Assembly (NCBI RefSeq): GCF_000743945.1
Contig: NZ_CP009238.1
Span: forward strand, 1,612,001 to 1,676,000
Length of the DNA stretch: 64,000 bases
Direction of reading: 5' to 3'
Origin: Basilea psittacipulmonis DSM 24701
GTDB lineage: Bacteria; Pseudomonadota; Gammaproteobacteria; Burkholderiales; Burkholderiaceae_B
The notes under the pieces are model-generated. The model was not told the origin of the DNA. It worked only from the letters and a program-made list of their open reading frames with translations, and did not search any database. Below, piece by piece: positions 56,523-64,000 of the stretch. Position numbers and translations under genes: made by a program. Each line of letters begins with the position of its first letter. Positions within the stretch are counted from its first letter, which is position 1.

Positions 56523-56880
56523 TTTTATTGGCAAGGTCAATCAGACGTTGTACTTCCAATCCACGATTTAGACCCTCGTCATAATAAAAATGCAAGGTCG
56601 GTACCGTATGAATATGAAGCAACTTAAACAAAATAGCATGCAACCAACCCGCTTTCTCGTTTAACACGGCTTCTGCTTGTTGTTCATCGCCACCAATGAC
56701 CGTAAAGTAAACTTTGGCGTGAGCATAATCAGCACTTAATTCTACCGCAGACAACGTAATCAACCCATATGTTTTTACGTCAATTTCTTTTTGAATAATC
56801 TGCGCCAAATCCTTTTGAATTTGGTCTGCCAACCGCTGATTACGATTGGCAGATGAGCTTGTTTTATGTCTTGACTTCAT
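56515..56880 (-). CDS. rbfA: Ribosome-binding factor A
   Basis: 121 residues. Small KH-type fold: [52 protein letters not shown]. Cold-shock and 30S maturation factor. Starts right after infB. Confidence 0.95.
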   Translation of the reverse strand: MKSRHKTSSSANRNQRLADQIQKDLAQIIQKEIDVKTYGLITLSAVELSADYAHAKVYFTVIGGDEQQAEAVLNEKAGWLHAILFKLLHIHTVPTLHFYYDEGLNRGLEVQRLIDLANKNE

Positions 56881-59511
56881 TTATAGACTACGTGCAATTT
56901 CTTTAATTTCAAATACTTCAAACTGGTCATTAATTTCGATATCGTTATTTCCTTTCAAAGAAATACCGCAATCAAAACCTGATTTCACTTCTTTCACATC
57001 ATCTTTAAAGCGTTTAAGTGAATCTAACTGACCTGTCCAAATCACCACGTTATTGCGTAGCTGTCGAATATGAGCATCGCGAGAGACCATTCCCTCTGTG
57101 ACCATACAACCCGCCACGGTACCGATACGAGAAATACGATAAACCTCGCGTACTTCCACCATACCAATCACTTCTTCTTTCTTCTCAGGTGCTAACATAC
57201 CTGACATGGCGTTCTTCACTTCTTCGACCGCATCGTAAATAATGTTGTAATAACGAACGTCAATATTATTCGTTTCAGCTAATTTACGAGCACTTTGATC
57301 CGCACGTACGTTAAAGCCGATAATCACCGCATTAGAAGCAATCGCCAAGTTCACGTCTGATTCCGAAATACCGCCCACGGCAGCATGGACAACGTTTACT
57401 TTTACTTCAGGTGTTGATAGTTTCAACAACGCCTGAACCAATGCTTCTTGAGAACCTTGAACATCTGTTTTCACAATAAGTTCAAGTGTCTGACTACCTT
57501 CAACATTTCCCTCGAACATTTGTTCAAGTTTCTTAGCTTGTTGACGTGCCAACTTCGTATCACGGAATTTTCCTTGACGGAACAAAGCGATTTCACGGGC
57601 TTTGCGTTCATCCAAAAGCACTTGGAATTCATCACCTGCTTGTGGAACATCTGATAAACCTTGGATTTCCACAGGTGTTGAAGGCCCTGCTGTTTTCACA
57701 GGTTTACCGCCATCATCCAACATCGCTCTGACTTTACCAAAAGTCGCCCCAGCCAAAATCGCATCACCTCGATTTAACGTACCACTTTGGACCAATAGTG
57801 TTGCAACAGGACCACGACCTTTATCCAATCTCGCCTCGATTACCACCCCTTTAGCAGGTGCATCCACAGGTGCTTTTAATTCCAAAATTTCAGCTTGTAG
57901 CAAGACGTTCTCAAGCAAATCATCAATACCTTGTCCTGTTTTAGCAGAGACATTAATAAAAGGAACGTCACCGCCGTACTCTTCAGGCACCACTTCTTCA
58001 GCAACCAGTTCTTGTTTGACTCTTTCTGGATTTGCTTCAGGTTTATCGATCTTATTAATCGCTACCACTAAAGGAACATTCGCTGCTTTTGCGTGAGCAA
58101 TCGCTTCTTTCGTTTGAGGCATCACACCGTCATCAGCCGCTACGACCAAAATCACCACGTCTGTAGCCTTGGCACCACGTGCTCGCATAGCAGTAAACGC
58201 CTCGTGTCCTGGGGTATCTAAGAACGTCACGATACCACCCTCTGTCTTCACACGGTAGGCTCCGATATGCTGAGTAATACCGCCTGCTTCGCCACTAGCG
58301 ACTTTAGCACGGCGAATATAATCTAAAAGCGACGTTTTACCATGATCCACGTGGCCCATTACCGTGACCACAGGTGCTCTTGGCAATACTTCTGCAGACA
58401 CATCATCATTAGACTCTTCTGAAAGAAATGCTTCAGGATCGTCCAACTTCGCAGCAATCGCCGAATGCCCTAACTCTTCAACCACGATCATCGCCGTTTC
58501 TTGATCAAGCACTTGGTTAATCGTCACCATTTGACCTAGCTTCATCAATTCTTTAATCACTTCTGCTGCTTTTACAGCCATTTTGTGAGCCAAGTCTGCA
58601 ACCGTGATGGTTTCAGGTACATGAATTTCACGTTTGATGAACTCAGGTGTTGAGGGCTGTTGAACCTTATTCTGAGCATGTTTTTTAGGTTTGTTTCGAT
58701 TACCAGAAACATGCCAACCCTCATCATCATCTTTCATGCGACGATCGTTTTTATCACCTTTTTTCACCGAACGAGTGGGTTTTTCACTATCATTCCACCC
58801 ATCTTGGGAATCCATATTTTTCTTAGAAGCACCTTTTGATTTCGCTTCTTTCTTCACTGATTTTTTGTCACCGCTCTCTTTTTCCTTCGTGTTAGCACGT
58901 AACATCTTACGAGGACGATTTAAAAATTCACTGATTTCAGCCGCTTCATCTTGAGCTTCTTTTCTCGCTCTTTCGCGATCTTCATCCGTTACATCAGCTG
59001 GCGTTTCAACCGTTGTGGATACTGTTTCTGAAACCACAGGCTCTTGTTTAGAAGGGGCTTGAGCAGGTGCTACTTCAACCTTTCTCTCATCAACCACTTC
59101 TTTAGCCACTTGTTCAGTCACTTCTGAAGTCTTTTTCTCGGTTTGAGCTTTTTTCTCAACTTTTGATTTTGGCTTACTCGATCTGTTCATCGCTTCGCGT
59201 ATAGCAGCCGCCTCTTGTTCGGCTTTTTCTCTAGATCGAGCATGTTCATCATCTTGAGAAAGTGTTTTAGGCTTCTGTACTTCAGGCTCCGCACTTGTCT
59301 TAGCCGTCACCTTTTTCTCAGCTTCAGCCTTAACTTTTGTTTTTGCTAGTTCAGCCTTTTTCTGTTCTTCAGGATTAAATCTGCGTTTTTTCTTCACGGT
59401 AACAGAAACTTTCTGACCATCATGATCAATCTCTTTCTGTTTACGCGTAGGTAAACTCAGACTTTTACGAACTTCTTTTTTGACTGGTTTTTCTTTATCT
59501 GTATCCATCAT
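56881..59511 (-). CDS. infB: Translation initiation factor IF-2
   Basis: 876 residues. Long charged N-terminal region (about 1-290, Lys/Glu/Ala-rich) with [23 protein letters not shown] segments, IF2_N ([22 protein letters not shown]), GTPase [44 protein letters not shown], and C-terminal domains for fMet-tRNA binding. Brings initiator tRNA; the fMet tRNA gene is at 63683. Start overlaps nusA (TAATG). Confidence 0.97.
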   Translation of the reverse strand: MMDTDKEKPVKKEVRKSLSLPTRKQKEIDHDGQKVSVTVKKKRRFNPEEQKKAELAKTKVKAEAEKKVTAKTSAEPEVQKPKTLSQDDEHARSREKAEQEAAAIREAMNRSSKPKSKVEKKAQTEKKTSEVTEQVAKEVVDERKVEVAPAQAPSKQEPVVSETVSTTVETPADVTDEDRERARKEAQDEAAEISEFLNRPRKMLRANTKEKESGDKKSVKKEAKSKGASKKNMDSQDGWNDSEKPTRSVKKGDKNDRRMKDDDEGWHVSGNRNKPKKHAQNKVQQPSTPEFIKREIHVPETITVADLAHKMAVKAAEVIKELMKLGQMVTINQVLDQETAMIVVEELGHSAIAAKLDDPEAFLSEESNDDVSAEVLPRAPVVTVMGHVDHGKTSLLDYIRRAKVASGEAGGITQHIGAYRVKTEGGIVTFLDTPGHEAFTAMRARGAKATDVVILVVAADDGVMPQTKEAIAHAKAANVPLVVAINKIDKPEANPERVKQELVAEEVVPEEYGGDVPFINVSAKTGQGIDDLLENVLLQAEILELKAPVDAPAKGVVIEARLDKGRGPVATLLVQSGTLNRGDAILAGATFGKVRAMLDDGGKPVKTAGPSTPVEIQGLSDVPQAGDEFQVLLDERKAREIALFRQGKFRDTKLARQQAKKLEQMFEGNVEGSQTLELIVKTDVQGSQEALVQALLKLSTPEVKVNVVHAAVGGISESDVNLAIASNAVIIGFNVRADQSARKLAETNNIDVRYYNIIYDAVEEVKNAMSGMLAPEKKEEVIGMVEVREVYRISRIGTVAGCMVTEGMVSRDAHIRQLRNNVVIWTGQLDSLKRFKDDVKEVKSGFDCGISLKGNNDIEINDQFEVFEIKEIARSL

Positions 59512-60989
59512 TACTTATTCTCTTCCTCAAACCAATGTGCACGTGCTTTAAGAATAAGATCCGCCGCATCTTCTTCTGAGATTTTTGCAATCTGTACTAA
59601 TTCATCTGTCGATAAATCCGCCAAATCATCCAAAGTGGTGATTCTAGCTTCTGCTAATTTTTCCACCACTTCTGGTGTCATTCCTTTTAGATCCAAGAAT
59701 GCCTGATCGACGGCAATACTCGCATCATCTGAATCTTGTAAAGCCGATCTCGCTCTTTGTCTTAATTCTCCTACCAATTCTTCGTCAAAGTCATCTATTT
59801 CCAAAAGTTCTTCTTCTGGCACGTAAGCAACTTCTTCTAAACTGGTAAATCCTGATTCAATCAAAATATCAGCGATGGCGACATCCACATCCAACTGATT
59901 CACAAACATATTACGTAGGATAATTGTTTCTTTTTCTTGACGGTTTTGGCTTTCTTCAGAAGTCAAAATATTGATCTGCCAGCCGATAAGCTCAGAAGCC
60001 AATCTTACGTTTTGACCTCTTGATCCAATCGCTTTGGGAAGATTCTCTTCATCCACAATCACGTTCATAACTCGTTCATCTTCATCCAACTCAATGGACT
60101 GAACGGTCGCTGGGGATAAAGCATTTATCGCAAATTCAGCGGGATCATCTGACCAAATAACAATGTCAATCTGTTCACCACCTAGCTCATTACGTACCGC
60201 ACTCACACGCGATCCTCTCATACCAACACAAGTTCCGATAGGATCAATACGCTTATCATACGCCACGACTGCAATCTTCGCTCTTACGCCCGGATCACGA
60301 GAAGCCGCTTTAATCTCTAACAATCCCTGTTCAATTTCAGGCACTTCATTGACAAAAAGCTCACGCAAAAATTCTGGGCTAGTTCGAGTAAGAATAATTG
60401 ACTGTGAACGAGAATTTCTATCTACTCTTGCAATATACGCACGTACACGATCGCCTGTACGCATGTTCTCACGCGGAATCATCTCGTTTCTTGGTAGTCG
60501 TGCTTCTACTTTACCGATTTCCACGATCGCATCGCCTTTGTCCAGACGTTTCACAATACCTGAGACAATCTTTTCACCACGATCCAACAATTCATCAATC
60601 ATTTGTTGACGTTCTGCATCGCGAATTTTTTGCATTAATGTTTGTTTAGCGACTTGAGCGCCAATACGGCCCAAATCATCGCCCTCAAGCTCTTCTTCCA
60701 CATACTCACCTACCTGAATAGCAGGATTAACTTCTTGGGCATCCATCAATAATTCTTCACGATCAGGATTTTGTAAACCCGCTTCGTTTGGAACAACTAC
60801 CCAGCGACGTTTACAACGATATTCGCCTGTCTGACGATCGATCTGAACCACAATATCAGCATCTTCGTCTTTAAAACGTTTTTTAGTAGCCAGTGCCAAG
60901 GCCGCTTCTAATGCACTAAATACAATCTCTTTCTCTACGTTTTTTTCTCTTGCCAACGCATCGACAAATAATAAAATATCTTTGTTCAT
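59511..60989 (-). CDS. nusA: Transcription elongation/antitermination factor NusA
   Basis: 492 residues. N-terminal RNAP-binding domain, S1 ([31 protein letters not shown]), KH1/KH2 ([79 protein letters not shown]), two C-terminal acidic helical repeats. The start is within the rimP stop (ATGA). Confidence 0.97.
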   Translation of the reverse strand: MNKDILLFVDALAREKNVEKEIVFSALEAALALATKKRFKDEDADIVVQIDRQTGEYRCKRRWVVVPNEAGLQNPDREELLMDAQEVNPAIQVGEYVEEELEGDDLGRIGAQVAKQTLMQKIRDAERQQMIDELLDRGEKIVSGIVKRLDKGDAIVEIGKVEARLPRNEMIPRENMRTGDRVRAYIARVDRNSRSQSIILTRTSPEFLRELFVNEVPEIEQGLLEIKAASRDPGVRAKIAVVAYDKRIDPIGTCVGMRGSRVSAVRNELGGEQIDIVIWSDDPAEFAINALSPATVQSIELDEDERVMNVIVDEENLPKAIGSRGQNVRLASELIGWQINILTSEESQNRQEKETIILRNMFVNQLDVDVAIADILIESGFTSLEEVAYVPEEELLEIDDFDEELVGELRQRARSALQDSDDASIAVDQAFLDLKGMTPEVVEKLAEARITTLDDLADLSTDELVQIAKISEEDAADLILKARAHWFEEENK

Positions 60990-61447
60990 CGGTTCTTACC
61001 CTTAAAATCTAAAACTGGATCTAATTTTCCTTTTGCGACCTCTTCCACTGCAAAGACTAATTCTTTCTCTTCAGCCTCTAATTCAATCGCAAATTTACCC
61101 TCTTCTTTTTTCTGCAAAATCCCTTTAAACACTTTCTGGTTATTAATCGCTTGGTGCAGCTTAATCTCCACTCTTTCACCGACAAAACGTTCATAATCCT
61201 GACGATGACGCAATGGACGATCCAACCCTGGAGAACTTACTTCCAAACGATTGTAGTCAACGTTTTCAACTTCATAAACTCTAGAAAGCTGACGTGAAAC
61301 TTTCTCGCAATCTTCGATTTTCACCCCATTAGGCGTATCAATCGTCACTCGCAACAAGCCTGCAGGAGCTCGTTCCACATCAATCAACTCAATATTTTCA
61401 CCTAGCCCTAAAATGGCATCCTGTGTTATCTGAAATATATCTATCAT
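60986..61447 (-). CDS. rimP: Ribosome maturation factor RimP
   Basis: 153 residues from ATG at 61447, giving the normal size; the longer frame would add 32 residues with no family match. [75 protein letters not shown]. Needed for 30S assembly. First gene of rimP-nusA-infB-rbfA-truB-typA. Confidence 0.94.
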   Translation of the reverse strand: MIDIFQITQDAILGLGENIELIDVERAPAGLLRVTIDTPNGVKIEDCEKVSRQLSRVYEVENVDYNRLEVSSPGLDRPLRHRQDYERFVGERVEIKLHQAINNQKVFKGILQKKEEGKFAIELEAEEKELVFAVEEVAKGKLDPVLDFKGKNR

Positions 61448-61645
61448 GTCTATAAGTAAAAAAAGCCCGCCAATAGTGTGAATAAACCTGTATTTTGGTC
61501 TATCCAAGCTATCTGCATGCTTAAAAAATATAAAGGTATGCAAAAAAAAGGGGACTCAAAAGACTGGTCCCATTCAAAGATCATCTATAAACTGCCATTT
61601 TAGCATGAAAAACTTTATTTGTGAGCTAACTAGCCGATTATGTTA

Positions 61646-62920
61646 TTAAAAATTCCCCAAACTAGACTCATGAATATTTGCTTTTCTGCTAGGAGATTTA
61701 CTGGAAACGATTCTTTTTTTGCGAACCGTCACCTTTTGATCAAATCCTGGCGGCATGGCACTTTCATAACTGACTGGCTGTGCGTGACGACGAGAAGCAC
61801 CTTTCTTAGATCGAGATTTTGAGTCTTCTTGAGGCAATTCACTTTCCAAACCCAAACGAATAAACAAAGCCATCACCACATCAGCTTCCAACTCTTCAAA
61901 ACGACCTCGTTTCAATCCCGTTGGCAAAGAAATATCGCCAAATCGTGTACGCATCAGACGACTAACCGTTAAACCCACGGCCGCAAACATACGTCTTACC
62001 TCACGATTACGCCCTTCACGAATCACCACACGATACCAACGATTACTTCCTTCGCCACCCAAATAATCTAAGGCATCAAAGGCTGCCAATCCATCCTCAA
62101 GCTCAACCCCTTTTAGTAGCTGATCTCGAATCTCGTCCGTTAAGTCCCCCAAGACACGAACCGCATACTCACGTTCACTTTCATATCTTGGGTGCATCAA
62201 ACGATTCGCCAAAGCACCCGATGTCGTTAAAATCATCAACCCTTCTGTATTCAAGTCAAGTCGTCCAACAGAAATCCATTTTCCAGTACGCATTTTAGGT
62301 AAACGATCAAACACACTCGCTCTACCATCTGGATCATCATGACTAACAATCTCACCAGCAGGTTTATGATACAAAATGACTCTTGGCAAACGATTTAACT
62401 TGGGACGCTGAACCAATCGACCATTCACCCTAACCACATCGCTATAAGAGACTCTTTGACCAATATAAGCAGGCTCCCCATTCACCGACACACGACCGGC
62501 CACGATTAATTCTTCCATCTCACGACGAGAACCAACACCCGCTTCTGCCAATACCTTATGTAACTTAGGCTGAATACGCTCACTGTTTAAATAAGAACTC
62601 AGACTTTCTTTTACGTTCTGAGACTGATACACAGGCATATCATCCATATTATTTTCTGGGAAAGCCACATCAAAGGCCAATTTCTTCGCCAATTTCGCTT
62701 TCTTAGCATTAAGTCTTTTGCTTCGATGTCCGCGTACCTTTGTTTCAAGTACTCTTTTTGTCTCTACTGGCTCCACCGTCGCTTCATTTCTCGCTTCTGG
62801 CACCTGTTCTTTTTTCTTACGTGAATCTGACCCTAAACGACGAGCAAAAGGCGTTCTTAACTTACGTCCTTTAACTTTTTTAGGGGATTCATCCGTTGTA
62901 TTGACTTCTATATCGCTCAT
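61646..62920 (-). CDS. rluB: Ribosomal large-subunit pseudouridine synthase B
   Basis: 424 residues with ~130-residue basic N-terminal extension and basic C-terminal tail around the S4 domain ([27 protein letters not shown]) and RsuA-family catalytic domain ([19 protein letters not shown], catalytic Asp of [16 protein letters not shown]). Modifies 23S U2605 in E. coli terms. The extensions are common in Alcaligenaceae. Follows scpB. Confidence 0.93.
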   Translation of the reverse strand: MSDIEVNTTDESPKKVKGRKLRTPFARRLGSDSRKKKEQVPEARNEATVEPVETKRVLETKVRGHRSKRLNAKKAKLAKKLAFDVAFPENNMDDMPVYQSQNVKESLSSYLNSERIQPKLHKVLAEAGVGSRREMEELIVAGRVSVNGEPAYIGQRVSYSDVVRVNGRLVQRPKLNRLPRVILYHKPAGEIVSHDDPDGRASVFDRLPKMRTGKWISVGRLDLNTEGLMILTTSGALANRLMHPRYESEREYAVRVLGDLTDEIRDQLLKGVELEDGLAAFDALDYLGGEGSNRWYRVVIREGRNREVRRMFAAVGLTVSRLMRTRFGDISLPTGLKRGRFEELEADVVMALFIRLGLESELPQEDSKSRSKKGASRRHAQPVSYESAMPPGFDQKVTVRKKRIVSSKSPSRKANIHESSLGNF

Positions 62921-62968
62921 AATTATTTGAACCCATGGATTCAGAAATCGTATCTGACCATTCTATTT

Positions 62969-63565
62969 TTAGTTTGATTGCCCAAAACCAGGTAATAAAT
63001 CCATCTCTGTTTCTGATAATTGAGACAACTTAGCTTCCAACTCTTCGCCCATTTCTAATTCTGGCAAATCATCTAATGTTTTTAAACCAAGATCATTTAA
63101 AAACTGCTTCGTTGTGCCTAATAACGCAGGTCTTCCGGGAGCATCTCGATACCCTAATACCTCAACCCAGCCTCGATCTTCTAATGTCCTAATAATCTGG
63201 GAAGAAACAGTTACCCCTCTAATATCCTCAATATCTCCTCGAGTAACTGGTTGTCGCCATGCGATAATAGCCAGTGTTTCTAGTACTGCACGAGAATATT
63301 TAGGAGGTTTTTCAGGATTCAGCCGTTCTAAATAACGCTGCATCTCTGGTTTGCTTTGAAAACGCCAGCCTGTCGCCAGCTCTACTAATTCTAACCCTTT
63401 ATCGCTCCAATCACACCTAATATTTTCTAAATGTTGCAAAACTGCAACACTATCAACATCTTGATCAAAGAGTTTTTTAATTTCTGATACTGGCATGGGT
63501 TCTGCACTACATAACAGTGCTGTTTCGATTATTTTTTTTGCTAATTCTTCATTCATCATTTTCAT
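62969..63565 (-). CDS. scpB: Segregation and condensation protein B
   Basis: 198 residues. Two winged helices: LAKKIIETALLCSAEPMPVSEIKKLF and YSRAVLETLAIIAWRQPVTRGDIEDIRGVTVSSQIIRTLEDRGWVEVLGYRDAPGRPALLGTTKQFLNDLGL, the latter being the ScpB signature. Works with ScpA and SMC. scpA is not in the window. Start at the first of several Met codons. Confidence 0.94.
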   Translation of the reverse strand: MKMMNEELAKKIIETALLCSAEPMPVSEIKKLFDQDVDSVAVLQHLENIRCDWSDKGLELVELATGWRFQSKPEMQRYLERLNPEKPPKYSRAVLETLAIIAWRQPVTRGDIEDIRGVTVSSQIIRTLEDRGWVEVLGYRDAPGRPALLGTTKQFLNDLGLKTLDDLPELEMGEELEAKLSQLSETEMDLLPGFGQSN

Positions 63566-63637
63566 TCACACCCGTATCAAAGGGCTTATTGCCTATTCTT
63601 TCTATCCTGTATTTTTAAAATAAAATTAAATTTGGTC

Positions 63638-63667
63638 TTGCATAATTATAACAGTTTACGCTATAAT
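63638..63667 (+). promoter_or_regulatory. Promoter of tRNA-fMet
   Basis: TTGCAT (63638-63643), 18-bp spacer, TATAAT (63662-63667), 15 bp before the tRNA. Confidence 0.75.
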
Positions 63668-63682
63668 TATCACTTCATCAGA

Positions 63683-63759
<77 letters not shown>

Positions 63760-63915
63760 ACTTGCGAGACTGGTTTAGGTTTGAAATCATCGCTGGTAAA
63801 ACCAGATTCATCTTCCCTTCATTTCTTTTAAATTCCATACAAATAATCATCCTGTTTTTGAATAATTAAATTATGCTATGATAGGTCGTATCACACAAAC
63901 AGGCTGAGGATAATT

Positions 63916-64000
63916 ATGTCTGATAAAGAAAAGAAACATCATATATTTAAGTTTGACAAACCTATGCCCAAAATCGATCGTCCCATCGTTAAAGTCATCC
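63916..64000 (+). CDS. Start of an unidentified gene (partial, runs off right edge)
   Basis: ATG with GAGGA 6 nt upstream; 28 codons visible (MSDKEKKHHIFKFDKPMPK...), charged and Lys-rich. A possible TATGAT -10 lies near 63876. Too short to identify. Confidence 0.6.
   Translation, partial: MSDKEKKHHIFKFDKPMPKIDRPIVKVI

Overview
The window looks like chromosomal DNA of a low-GC betaproteobacterium, most likely in or near the Alcaligenaceae (Taylorella/Pelistega-like). This is inferred from gene order and protein character (scpB-rluB-rimP-nusA-infB-rbfA-truB-typA; orn-acpS-nagZ-uvrC-pgsA; pyrG-kdsA-eno-ftsB; rpsO-pnp; long-type isocitrate lyase plus malate synthase G), not from a database search.

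Region 1 (1 to about 16,100) is the right-hand part of a temperate, lambda-like prophage. It ends at the 3' end of a tRNA-Leu(CAA) gene and has a tyrosine integrase as its last gene. A divergent control region (6000-6128) separates a leftward lytic operon from a rightward CI-type repressor operon. The leftward operon runs Cro-like protein, small winged-helix protein, lambda-O-like initiator, DnaC-like helicase loader, nuclease, a small membrane protein, an HTH protein, TerS, TerL and GNAT, and continues off the left edge into the late genes. The repressor is followed by two uncharacterised genes. A second rightward operon (8362-12935) carries a DUF1351-like protein, Bet/RecT, YqaJ exonuclease, SSB and small proteins. 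Its promoter overlaps the same operator sequence found at the first control region. The initiator gene contains a 21-bp-period iteron array next to an AT-rich block, a probable phage replication origin. A membrane moron, a structured RNA candidate and a KilA-N protein precede the integrase.

Region 2 (16.1-24.9 kb) carries cell-envelope acetylation genes. These are an MBOAT O-acetyltransferase with two SGNH proteins (PacA/PacB/Ape1-like peptidoglycan O-acetylation) on the plus strand. On the minus strand, ribD-ribE is followed by an acyltransferase-3/SGNH fusion gene that is split by a 10-base homopolymeric C tract (G10 on the plus strand), a probable phase-variable surface O-acetyltransferase in the OFF state.

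Region 3 (24.9-38.1 kb) holds an orphan TadE-like gene, pyrG-kdsA-eno-ftsB, tRNA-Arg, the two glyoxylate-shunt genes (aceA, glcB), and a coupled asparaginase and GH31-like pair in which the GH31 nucleophile position appears to be substituted.

Region 4 (38.1-64 kb) is housekeeping: pgsA, uvrC, nagZ, acpS, orn divergent from rsgA; an NfeD/SPFH pair; gpsA; rpsO-pnp; pssA-psd; a copper module (CopZ-like, CopA, PCuAC); the large translation operon typA to rimP; rluB, scpB and initiator tRNA-fMet. Most operons end in clear Rho-independent terminators.
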